Of a stretch of 64,000 nt of DNA, positions 37,617 to 45,350 are shown piece after piece. How positions within the stretch are numbered: the first letter of the stretch is position 1; each line of letters opens with the position of its first letter. The translations under genes were made by a program, and so were the position numbers. Source of the stretch: Psychrobacter immobilis (GTDB taxonomy: Bacteria > Pseudomonadota > Gammaproteobacteria > Pseudomonadales > Moraxellaceae); assembly GCA_904846265.1 (NCBI GenBank), contig CAJHAA010000006.1:104416-168415 (forward strand), read 5' to 3'. The notes under the pieces were generated by a model. The model did not search any database and was not told the origin of the DNA. It worked only from the letters and a program-made list of their open reading frames with translations.

Positions 37617-38594
37617 ATGTCAATCAATTCTGAATCGTTATCTCAGGAACCTTCTGCTACTCAGCAGCGCCGACAAGCAAATGTGTTTTTGTTGCGCCTG
37701 CAGTGGCTGGTTATCTTGTTGCTTATCGCCGCCCTATTGTGGCTCTACATCAGCCAGCAGCGTTTCCAGCATAGTGTTAATGAGCGTTTGCAAAGCAACG
37801 AGCAAGTCGTCAGCCGTCTCAATGAGATGGACGATCGCATCTTTGCCATGAGTCAGCAGACGCTGCCAGAGCCTCGATCTGCCGCCAGTAGCCAAGCGCA
37901 AAACCAGTTAGATTTATTGCGTATTCAGATACAAGCCGCTGATAGATTATTGGCAGACAATAACGACAGTGCAGCGATTGATTTGTTGCGTGGTCTACAC
38001 TGGCAGCTTTCGCAAAGTAGCAATGAGATTGCTCCAGCGCTAACGGTTGTGATCAAACAAAGCTTGATGAAAGACATCGAACGTTTGCAGGCAAGCAGCA
38101 CTCAGCCCAGTCCTTGGCAGCTACAAAACCTCGCCATCCAAAATATTCAAGAGTTTTTGCACAGCTATGAGCGTGTGAGTAGCGAGGCGACACCGCACAA
38201 TAGCACCGATAGTAATATGAGCCTCTCGCGCAAACAACTGACCATTCACGAAGTGATTATGACCTTGAATCTGGCCAGTCAAGCCAGTAATATGCGCGAA
38301 CAAGAGCAGCTGGTTGGTTATCTGCGTCAAGCACGAAATCAACTACAAACCTTGGTGCCGAAGTCTGCTATTCCTCAAGAGTCAGCACCAAAGGCAGCCA
38401 TGACTAATACTGAAAGTACCTCTAATGATGCGTCCGTAGGCAAAAAACAAACCTCTACCGACAAGAATCTACCAACCAGATCCTCTCCGACAAATATCGC
38501 AGAAGTTATAGATTGGTTAGATAAATTGATTGCCAATGCACCGAAACCAACGCCATTGTTGACCACTCAGATTTTGGATAAATCTCAGCGTTAG
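37617..38594 (+). CDS. hemX: HemX-like membrane protein
   Basis: 325 residues: one membrane segment (LQWLVILLLIAALLWLYI, about 28-46) followed by a helical domain with VNERLQSNEQVVSRLNEMDDRIF and a long periplasmic part, like HemX encoded after hemD in enterobacteria and Pseudomonas. Although often annotated as uroporphyrinogen-III methyltransferase, HemX lacks that catalytic domain. Role in tetrapyrrole synthesis is unproven. Assignment rests partly on position. Confidence 0.8.
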   Translation: MSINSESLSQEPSATQQRRQANVFLLRLQWLVILLLIAALLWLYISQQRFQHSVNERLQSNEQVVSRLNEMDDRIFAMSQQTLPEPRSAASSQAQNQLDLLRIQIQAADRLLADNNDSAAIDLLRGLHWQLSQSSNEIAPALTVVIKQSLMKDIERLQASSTQPSPWQLQNLAIQNIQEFLHSYERVSSEATPHNSTDSNMSLSRKQLTIHEVIMTLNLASQASNMREQEQLVGYLRQARNQLQTLVPKSAIPQESAPKAAMTNTESTSNDASVGKKQTSTDKNLPTRSSPTNIAEVIDWLDKLIANAPKPTPLLTTQILDKSQR

Positions 38595-38652
38595 TGGTTC
38601 AGTGGATGTTGATTGATAGATTTATGAATATAAAAATAAGAGAAATGACGTT

Positions 38653-39141
38653 ATGGACAGTTTGAATCAAGCAGCACATGTAGCCTCTAATATCGCAGAT
38701 AATCATCCTGACGAATTGTCACATTATCCCATTATTCATCACCAGCCCATTCACTGGGGCGAGATGGATGCGTTTAACCATTTAAATAATGTGATTTATT
38801 ACCGTTATGCTGAATCAGCACGAATTGGCTATTTGCAGGCGCTAGGTATGTTTGATGGTAATATGGTGACGGTATTGGCACAATCTAGCTGCCAGTATTT
38901 ACGCCCTGTGACTTATCCTGATACTTTGCTATTAGGAGTGCGCTGTCAGCGCTTGGGCAATACAAGTATCGTGATGGAATATAGCTACTATAGCACCGCG
39001 CAAGCGGCCATCGTCGCGACAGCTGAGGCAGTCGTGGTACGGCTCGATAGTGATGGAAAGCGTAAGTTAGCTTGGACAGAGGAAGAGCGCGCTCGGCTAT
39101 TGGCATTAGAAGCAAAAGTTGGTCATATACCGAAGCTTTAG
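38653..39141 (+). CDS. Acyl-CoA thioesterase (4HBT hot-dog family)
   Basis: 162 residues. HWGEMDAFNHLNNVIYYRYAESARI carries the 4-hydroxybenzoyl-CoA thioesterase/YbgC-type catalytic Asp and NHLNN helix of the hot-dog fold. Such enzymes hydrolyse acyl-CoA. The chain-length preference is unknown. GAGAAATGACGTT precedes the ATG. A terminator shared with the convergent ribBX gene follows. Confidence 0.88.
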   Translation: MDSLNQAAHVASNIADNHPDELSHYPIIHHQPIHWGEMDAFNHLNNVIYYRYAESARIGYLQALGMFDGNMVTVLAQSSCQYLRPVTYPDTLLLGVRCQRLGNTSIVMEYSYYSTAQAAIVATAEAVVVRLDSDGKRKLAWTEEERARLLALEAKVGHIPKL

Positions 39142-39160
39142 CACTGAATATTAAATAAAT

Positions 39161-39203
39161 AGCAAAAGGGCACGCTAACGTTACGTTAGCGTGCCCTTTT
39201 GCT
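39161..39203. terminator. Bidirectional terminator, 20-bp perfect stem
   Basis: AGCAAAAGGGCACGCTAACG (39161-39180), TTA, and its exact reverse complement (39184-39203). Unusually long and perfect. It separates the thioesterase gene from the convergent ribBX gene. Confidence 0.9.
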
Positions 39204-39220
39204 ATTTGACTGCTATCTAA

Positions 39221-39276
39221 TCAGCCAGTCAGCCAGTCAGCCAGTCAGCCAGTCAGCCAGTCAGCCAGTCAGCCAG
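39221..39276. repeat. Tandem 8-bp repeat, seven perfect copies
   Basis: The unit TCAGCCAG is repeated seven times without interruption at 39221-39276, followed by degenerate TCAATCAG-type copies to about 39304, just before the ribBX stop codon. It is typical of a slippage-prone microsatellite and is non-coding. Confidence 0.95.
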
Positions 39277-39307
39277 TCAATCAATCAGTCAATCAGTCAG
39301 TCAAATA

Positions 39308-40420
39308 TTAATCTTGCTTTGGCGCATGTACGAAATCGATGACGTTCAAGTCAAAGCCTGATAATGCGTAAAACTTCATGGGTGATGATAATAAACGCAT
39401 ATCACGAACGCCTAAATGACGCAAAATCTGTGCACCAACACCAATGCTGCGATACGGCTGCTGAGCAATGGTCGATTGCGATTCATTGTCTGCCGCTTTG
39501 TCTAACGCCTCTCCTAAATCTATTGGCTGGTTGCTACCAATCCAAACTAATACGCCGCGATCTGAATTACTAATTTCCTCCAGCGCTGAGCGTACGCTCC
39601 AGCCACTACGACCCGTCATATCATTTTTGGCAGCAAACAAGTCGCGTAGTGGGTGAAAACCATGGACACGGACAGTGCTGACGCCTTCGCTCACATCGCC
39701 TTTTACCAAAGCCAAATGCGTTTCATCAGCGCCAAATTCGCGGAAGCGATGTAGCGTAAAGGTGCCGTATTCCGTTTCAAAAGGACGCGACTCAATTTCT
39801 TCTACCGTTTGCTCGTTCGCGATGCGGTAGTTGATGAGGTCAGCAATTGTACCCATCTTGATGCCATGCTCTTCGGCAAATATCTCTAGATCATCACGGC
39901 GAGCCATCGTACCATCGGCATTGATGATTTCGACAATCACTGCTGCGGGCTCAAGCCCTGCTAGGCGTGCTAAATCACAACCAGCTTCTGTATGTCCAGC
40001 GCGATGCAAGACGCCACCATTTTGAGCCATGATTGGGAAGATATGTCCAGGCTGGACGATGTCTTCAGGTTTTGCCGAAGAAGAAACCGCTGCTTGAATT
40101 GTACGAGCGCGATCAGCAGCAGAGATACCCGTTGTAACGCCTTCAGCGGCTTCGATAGAGACCGTAAAGTTGGTACTAAATTTTGCCTCGTTACGATCAG
40201 ACATCAGCGGCAACGCCAACTGTTGGCAGCGTGCTTGTGACAAGGTCAAGCAGACCAAACCACGTGCATGAGTAATCATAAAGTTAATATCTTCAGGGCG
40301 CACATGGGTCGCTGCCATGATGATATCACCTTCATTTTCACGGTCTTCATCATCCATTAAGATGACCATCTTGCCAGCACGAATGTCTTCGATAATCTCA
40401 GGAATCGTATTTAAACTCAT
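39308..40420 (-). CDS. ribBX: 3,4-dihydroxy-2-butanone-4-phosphate synthase fused to a degenerate GTP cyclohydrolase II-like domain (RibBX)
   Basis: About 370 residues. The N-terminal RibB domain has DDEDRENEGDI (residues 23-33) and HTEAGCDLAR (H143), so it should make DHBP from ribulose 5-phosphate for riboflavin. The C-terminal domain aligns in plan with RibA (VRVHGFHPLRDLFAA where RibA has its zinc-cysteine motif) but has no cysteine after C148, so cyclohydrolase activity is not expected. This is the RibBX arrangement known in several gammaproteobacteria. The ATG at 40420 is chosen over a TTG at 40432. No FMN riboswitch was found upstream. Confidence 0.85.
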   Translation of the reverse strand: MSLNTIPEIIEDIRAGKMVILMDDEDRENEGDIIMAATHVRPEDINFMITHARGLVCLTLSQARCQQLALPLMSDRNEAKFSTNFTVSIEAAEGVTTGISAADRARTIQAAVSSSAKPEDIVQPGHIFPIMAQNGGVLHRAGHTEAGCDLARLAGLEPAAVIVEIINADGTMARRDDLEIFAEEHGIKMGTIADLINYRIANEQTVEEIESRPFETEYGTFTLHRFREFGADETHLALVKGDVSEGVSTVRVHGFHPLRDLFAAKNDMTGRSGWSVRSALEEISNSDRGVLVWIGSNQPIDLGEALDKAADNESQSTIAQQPYRSIGVGAQILRHLGVRDMRLLSSPMKFYALSGFDLNVIDFVHAPKQD

Positions 40421-40745
40421 AGTAAGTCTCAATATTTTATTATTTATAGATAGGTGTGATGTGGAATATAAAGCATTATCTGTCTATTGTAACAGTAGAT
40501 GCTACAGAGCGCTGTTGCGGTTAGGCAAAGTGCATTGGATCAAATTAATCCACCGTAGACGTTATTTAATCATTACTCATATATCAATATGAGGACATTT
40601 TAACGCTTTTCAGCCCACTGTGCTGCTTCATCTCGAAACTATATGGGCCAGTCTGTCAAATATAGTGATAAGTATTACTAATGGTCACGACGATTCATGT
40701 ATTCAATGGTGTATTAAGCAAAGGGCTAATCGACCATGTGAGCCA
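40421..40745. other. Intergenic region ribBX-rarA
   Basis: 325 bases between two minus-strand genes. No gene or FMN-riboswitch-like pattern recognised. It presumably holds the ribBX promoter. Confidence 0.4.
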
Positions 40746-42035
40746 TCAGTCATTACTGGCTGCTTGGCTTTTTAGCCAATCCATAAACTGTTTACTGTGT
40801 TGCTCGCGTTGGTTGTCGGCAAATTCATAAAAGCTGGTACCAACTAAATTGTCTGGCAAATAGCTTTGCGGATAATAGTGATTGGGGTAATCGTGTGGAT
40901 AGGCGTAACCTTGACCATAGCCTTGATTACGCATCAGTTTAGTCACGCCATTACGTAGGTGCAGCGGTACTGGAGAGGCATCTTTTTCTGCCAACGCCAT
41001 CGCCGCATTGATGGCTTTATAAGTGCTGTTACTTTTGGCACTGGTCGCCAGATAAACCACTACTTGCCCCAAGATAATACGCGCTTCTGGCATACCAATT
41101 GATTGCACACTACGCAATGCTGCATCGGCAAGGAGTAAAGCATTAGGGTTGGCATTACCAATATCTTCACTGGCCAAGATGACCAAACGCCGCGCGATAA
41201 AATCAGCAGGCTCACCGCCAACTAACATCCGCGCCATCCAATAAAGCGCAGCATCAGGGTCTGAGCCACGTACGGACTTTATCATCGCCGAGATAATATC
41301 GTAATGCTGCTCGCCATCTTTGTCATAGCGTACCAGCGCGGTCTGAGCGACACGAGCGACCAATTCATCGTTAATGACGAGCGGTGATTGCTTGGTGTCC
41401 GCCGTTTGAATAGCCAGCTCTAATAAGTTTAGCGCCTTCCTAGCATCGCCATGCGCCAGTTGGCTGATAGTGTCCTGTGCTTGTAAATCAACCGTCAAAT
41501 TCTTCAGCACTGAATCTTCTGAAATTGCCCTTTGCAATACCGCACTGATTTGCTCAGGCGTCAGTGGCTCTAAACGATACACTTGGCAACGTGATAGCAG
41601 AGCATTATTGACACTAAAAGAAGGGTTTTCAGTTGTCGCACCAATCAAGGTAATATCACCAGATTCGACCGCGCCCAGTAAGGCATCCTGCTGAGCCTTG
41701 TTAAAGCGGTGTATCTCATCGATAAAAACCACTGGCGATTCAAATGCCAATGAGTCCTTATTGTCTAACACTTCTCGCAGCTGTTTGACTCCAGTATTCA
41801 AGGCAGACAAGGCATGAAAAGGTCTGCCAACAGCATCAGCCAACAGCATGGCAATAGTCGTTTTGCCGATGCCAGCTTCACCATGCAAAATAATCGATGG
41901 CAGATGCCCTTGTTCGACCAAACGCCGCAAGGGCGCACCTGCTGCCAGTAGATGTTCTTGACCAATGATTGCATCAAGTGTCGTTGGGCGCATACGCTGG
42001 GCAAGGGGTGTGTCGGCATGAAAATTAGGCGGCAT
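40746..42035 (-). CDS. rarA: Replication-associated recombination protein RarA (MgsA), AAA+ ATPase
   Basis: 429 residues. AAA+ core with Walker A HGEAGIGKTT (51-60) and Walker B VVFIDEIHRF, then the sensor region TENPSFSVNNALLSR and the C-terminal GSDPDAALYWMARMLVGGE typical of RarA/Mgs1. It acts at stalled replication forks and interacts with SSB and replisome components. The ATG at 42035 follows an AGAGATTT. A TTG at 42053 is unlikely. Its promoter lies in the divergent gap with the HELTH-motif gene. Confidence 0.94.
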   Translation of the reverse strand: MPPNFHADTPLAQRMRPTTLDAIIGQEHLLAAGAPLRRLVEQGHLPSIILHGEAGIGKTTIAMLLADAVGRPFHALSALNTGVKQLREVLDNKDSLAFESPVVFIDEIHRFNKAQQDALLGAVESGDITLIGATTENPSFSVNNALLSRCQVYRLEPLTPEQISAVLQRAISEDSVLKNLTVDLQAQDTISQLAHGDARKALNLLELAIQTADTKQSPLVINDELVARVAQTALVRYDKDGEQHYDIISAMIKSVRGSDPDAALYWMARMLVGGEPADFIARRLVILASEDIGNANPNALLLADAALRSVQSIGMPEARIILGQVVVYLATSAKSNSTYKAINAAMALAEKDASPVPLHLRNGVTKLMRNQGYGQGYAYPHDYPNHYYPQSYLPDNLVGTSFYEFADNQREQHSKQFMDWLKSQAASND

Positions 42036-42462
42036 AGAAATCTCTATTATCAATTTAAACAGCTATCAATTAGTTCATAACGACAGTGATTAATGGGCTT
42101 TTATTGCTGCATCTAAATGACTACATCCTAGATTACATTCATCATTGCTATGGAAAAAGACCATATCTGTCTGTTTGGCATGATTTTCGCACTAATGAAT
42201 ATTAGACATGAGTAGTAAAAGTAGGATAATTTATAAAGATGCTATTTAGCATGTGTCTTGGTATGTGTCATACACAATAGGCTAACGCAGATTTACGTTA
42301 ATAAAAGTCAATCAAGTGTACAGCTTATGTCCCAAATACTTTGATTTTTATGCTTTTATCCCTATTAACGGTTAAACAGCATTGATAGATCGCAGATATC
42401 ACGCGCGATTTACGACCTATCATTTGTGATCATCCATTCATTAGGCATAAGGTATTACCGTC
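42036..42462. other. Divergent intergenic region rarA / HELTH-motif gene
   Basis: About 427 bases, AT-rich, with promoters for both divergent genes expected. No gene, repeat or convincing dyad seen. Confidence 0.4.
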
Positions 42463-42972
42463 ATGATGTCTCCGCCGATATTGCAGCGCTTGTTAGCTCG
42501 CTATTTATATCGCAGTGCCAAGCAGCAATCACGTTTGCTTACTACAGGTGAGATAGCGCTGGCGCAGTCAGTATTTGGCGACAGTATCAATCTCGATGAG
42601 GTTCAGCTCAAGACTGCTTGGTGGGTGTTGAAACATTATGCCGTTAGTCCTAATGGCCATATTTATTTTAACCCAGCAGATTGGATAATAGATTTTAGCG
42701 ATGCTTCATTGAGTAAAAAAAGTTGGTTGATACATGAATTGACCCATGTATGGCAATTACAGCAAGGCTTAAAAGTGGTGCGCGGTGCACTTATTGATCG
42801 CCGTTATGATTATGTGCTCAAGACAGGTAAATCCTTCTTTAACTACGGTATCGAACAGCAGGCGCGTATGGTTCAGGATTATTTTATTCGTCGTCAGCGT
42901 GGACAAGACTGTCAAGCATTAGAAACTTGTATTCCATTTTTAATCGTAAAGTCTGACGACAATATGAAGTGA
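42463..42972 (+). CDS. HExxH-motif protein, possible zinc metallopeptidase-like, unknown function
   Basis: 169 residues with the motif WLIHELTHVWQLQQG (H91, E92, H95), a zinc-peptidase-type HExxH in a helix, and a later acidic residue in YGIEQQARMVQDYF that could be a third ligand. Similar short proteins are found near Rhs/VgrG-type genes and are often labelled as Rhs-related, but none of those genes is adjacent here. Peptidase activity is inferred only from the motif. No signal peptide. A hydrophobic start (ILQRLLARYLYR) is amphipathic. A lipoprotein gene follows. Confidence 0.6.
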   Translation: MMSPPILQRLLARYLYRSAKQQSRLLTTGEIALAQSVFGDSINLDEVQLKTAWWVLKHYAVSPNGHIYFNPADWIIDFSDASLSKKSWLIHELTHVWQLQQGLKVVRGALIDRRYDYVLKTGKSFFNYGIEQQARMVQDYFIRRQRGQDCQALETCIPFLIVKSDDNMK

Positions 42973-43044
42973 TATCCATTGGCAATGGATTGCCATGACG
43001 ACTTTGGTTTTTATTATTTTGCCTTAACAAGGACACGTACCCTT

Positions 43045-43995
43045 ATGTTTAAATTTTTGCCAAAAAAGCCCAATTATAAAATGAATAAAGGTGTGGTTGA
43101 TGATTCTATCAATCAAAAAAATACCCTTTTACAGCACTCGTCAACCTTGCTTGCGGCAACACTCAGCGGCGTATTGCTGTTAAGTGGTTGTCAGCAGCAA
43201 GCAGAGATTCAACCTGCGCCAGAAGACAGTCAGAGCGTTGAAAAAACGAGCACTGAAGACAGTCAGCCTATGCGCCCAAGTGATTCTGCTGCTGCCCGTA
43301 TAAAGCAGTTTCAGCCCATATATGTCGGGCAAGCACAAAGGTTACAGCGTCGTTTACAAGCAGAGTATGAATCCCTACAAGCCGCTGATAGCTCAGATAG
43401 TGAGGATTCATTGCTGCTAAATGATGATACTGCTGCTAGCGATACTAATACTAATAACGTGGTGGAGAATAACAGCGATACAGCTGATAGCAACTCACTA
43501 TCTGCTGACACCACAGACGATGAAGTGGATATCCCCGCTGAGGCTGATATCAATACCAGTACGGAAGTTGGCGAGCGTGATTTAACGGTGTTAAAGCGCA
43601 TTAGCCTTGAGCCGCGTAAGCCCGTCATGCTAACAGAAGATCAAATCATCGAAAGCTACCAGCAAGCGATGGAAGCGCTTTATCAGCCTGTGACGACGCC
43701 TCTTAGCGCAGAAGATGTGGATACGTTAATCAATATCGCAACGTTAGTACCGCAATTATTTGAGCATGCAGAAATTGCCGGTAGGCTCAGTGCCAAGAGC
43801 CCAGCATTAGCGCGTTTGATTATTCAGCATCAGGTTTGGGAGCAGATAGAAGCTCAGCAAGTGATTGATATGCAGCAGATGAAACTGAATCAACAAAAAG
43901 AGTTTGAGACGCTTATGACTAAGTTTAATGACACCATTAAAGGTTATGATGAGCAAATTGCCAAATATGAGCAGACACTAAAAGAATTCCAGTAG
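43045..43995 (+). CDS. Probable lipoprotein, acidic, unknown function
   Basis: 316 residues from the ATG at 43045. A hydrophobic segment (LLAATLSGVLLLSGC) ends in a lipobox with C49. The long n-region (about 30 residues) is unusual for a lipoprotein; a start at the in-frame ATG at 43081 would shorten it. The mature part is Ser/Asp/Glu-rich (DAADSSDSEDS-like runs about 115-175) followed by a helical C-terminal part. AAGGA precedes the start. Function unknown. Downstream lies the tnpB insertion. Confidence 0.6.
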   Translation: MFKFLPKKPNYKMNKGVVDDSINQKNTLLQHSSTLLAATLSGVLLLSGCQQQAEIQPAPEDSQSVEKTSTEDSQPMRPSDSAAARIKQFQPIYVGQAQRLQRRLQAEYESLQAADSSDSEDSLLLNDDTAASDTNTNNVVENNSDTADSNSLSADTTDDEVDIPAEADINTSTEVGERDLTVLKRISLEPRKPVMLTEDQIIESYQQAMEALYQPVTTPLSAEDVDTLINIATLVPQLFEHAEIAGRLSAKSPALARLIIQHQVWEQIEAQQVIDMQQMKLNQQKEFETLMTKFNDTIKGYDEQIAKYEQTLKEFQ

Positions 43996-44056
43996 CCGCA
44001 ATTCTGTCACTCACTCAGTTATTCATTCAGTAACGGATAGGGTTTCTTTGACTTCC

Positions 44057-44079
44057 TCCCCGCCCTCAAAGGAAGGGGA
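44057..44079 (-). repeat. Right-end imperfect palindrome of the tnpB element
   Basis: On the plus strand TCCCCGCCCT-CAA-AGGAAGGGGA, with two mismatches in 10 bp. In TnpB systems this end also contributes the scaffold of the guide RNA (reRNA). Confidence 0.65.
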
Positions 44080-44085
44080 TTCCTA

Positions 44086-45162
44086 CTAAAGACGGCCAAG
44101 CCCGACCGCGAGAATGTTTTTTGCTCCATTAACGTCTCTGTTATGGGTCGTTTTACAAGAACGACAAAACCATACTCTTATACCAAGCGCTGATCTACCT
44201 TTCGGACTGTCTTGGCGAGAGCCGCAACACGAGCAGGTTTGGGTGGTGTACGCTTCATTCACTTCGATATAGTGGCAACCTGCGTTCGCGCATTTATAAT
44301 CCAGTTGCCGCTTAATTTCAAACCAACCTGCGTCATAGACGGATTTGGCAAGTTTGCCCTTAGTGAATGATGTTGATTTTATTTTACCAACAACAATTAG
44401 GCTGTTGGCTTTGACAAGCTTTGATGTGAATTTATGAATGAGGTCTTGACGAGTATTTTTAATCTTGGCATGAATGGCCTTGACCCGCTTTTTATTCTTA
44501 GCTCTTTGAGCAATGGCCAGTTTTTCAGCGTATTGATGAGTGACTTTGGTTTGTAGTTTGTCGCCATCACTATTGACTGCTGAATCTTTGCAGCCTAAAT
44601 CAATACCGACCTGACCAGTGCCACACGCTGTTTTTGGAAATTCTTTAACCGTCACACAGACGTACCAGTTACCGCGATTGTCCTGTACCAATTCGCAAGT
44701 ATTGATGGTGTAGAGCGCTAAGTTATAGCTGTCCCATAGGTCAATAGTGAGTTTTTTACCTTTAGCTAAGCTGAATTGCAGGGTGCTTTTTAGACACTTT
44801 TTACCACTTTGGCGGGTGCTAATATGCTTAATAGCGGTCTTTTTAAACGGAATCCAACCAAGAGAACTACGTTTGGCTTTAGGATTATTGGTGCGCCAGT
44901 TGAGTTTGGCTTTTTTAAACTGTTTACGAGCCTTGGCATGGGTTTCGGTCACTGCTTGTAAGGTTTGGCTGTGCAGGTTTAGATATTCACCCGAACCTTT
45001 GGTGTAAGTAGCCAAATCATAAGCTGAAAAGAATTGACCAGTACGCTTGAGGTGTTTAAAACTTAGCTCATTGACGTAATTCCAGACAAAGTTAACCGAC
45101 CCCGCTAAGATATTTAGCTGAGTGGCATGTTTGTCTTTGATGCGTAGTTTGAGCGTTTTCAT
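44086..45162 (-). CDS. tnpB: TnpB-like protein with altered RuvC-II site
   Basis: 358 residues of the IS605 TnpB family. RuvC-I has D188 in VGIDLGCKD, and RuvC-III D343 in HNRDVNGAKNIL. A zinc-finger pair C310/C313 and C333/C336 is present. The RuvC-II position, normally Glu-Asp (as in CEDL), reads VVGKIKSTS and has no Glu. Instead a Glu occurs at E303 in VNEAYTTQTC, where canonical proteins have Pro. So the active site may be rearranged or inactive. It is an RNA-guided nuclease only if the rearranged Glu works. No tnpA nearby. Confidence 0.85.
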   Translation of the reverse strand: MKTLKLRIKDKHATQLNILAGSVNFVWNYVNELSFKHLKRTGQFFSAYDLATYTKGSGEYLNLHSQTLQAVTETHAKARKQFKKAKLNWRTNNPKAKRSSLGWIPFKKTAIKHISTRQSGKKCLKSTLQFSLAKGKKLTIDLWDSYNLALYTINTCELVQDNRGNWYVCVTVKEFPKTACGTGQVGIDLGCKDSAVNSDGDKLQTKVTHQYAEKLAIAQRAKNKKRVKAIHAKIKNTRQDLIHKFTSKLVKANSLIVVGKIKSTSFTKGKLAKSVYDAGWFEIKRQLDYKCANAGCHYIEVNEAYTTQTCSCCGSRQDSPKGRSALGIRVWFCRSCKTTHNRDVNGAKNILAVGLGRL

Positions 45163-45238
45163 GGGGTAATTATGATCTCAATGTATTTGGTTATCAAGGT
45201 ATGTTCAATCTTAGGTGACAACGGTTGACGCCTGATAT

Positions 45239-45259
45239 CCACGCCCTAGAAGGACGTGG
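45239..45259 (-). repeat. Left-end imperfect palindrome of the tnpB element
   Basis: On the plus strand CCACGCCCT-AGA-AGGACGTGG, with one mismatch in 9 bp. It lies 77 bases upstream of tnpB and mirrors the right-end palindrome in its central GCCCT/AAGGA. Confidence 0.65.
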
Positions 45260-45285
45260 TTTTACGGCGTTTGATGATAAAAAGT

Positions 45286-45329
45286 GAACCATAAAAAATC
45301 CCGCACGATGGCGGGATTTTTTATGGTTC
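45286..45329 (-). terminator. Rho-independent terminator after gltA
   Basis: GAACCATAAAAAATCCCGC and its exact reverse complement form a 19-bp stem with a 6-nt loop, and the stem includes the T run. It lies 21 bases past the gltA stop. Confidence 0.9.
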
Positions 45330-45350
45330 TAAAAACTAAAATATAAGTGA

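Larger units (their letters stand above)
44048..45274 (-). mobile_element. IS200/IS605-type element with tnpB only
   Basis: The tnpB gene is flanked by subterminal imperfect palindromes typical of this superfamily. At the left end (minus sense) CCACGTCCT-loop-AGGGCGTGG (45239-45259) lies near a TCAA. At the right end TCCCCTTCCT-loop-AGGGCGGGGA (44057-44079) is followed by TCAA (44048-44051). No tnpA (Y1 transposase) is present, so it cannot move on its own. Boundaries are estimates from the palindromes and TCAA, and I cannot see a second empty site for comparison. Confidence 0.7.

Noticed and set aside
39221..39304. CRISPR array
   Set aside because: An 8-bp unit without spacers is a microsatellite, not a CRISPR repeat-spacer array.
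40421..40745. FMN riboswitch upstream of ribBX
   Set aside because: The conserved RFN blocks could not be found on either strand.
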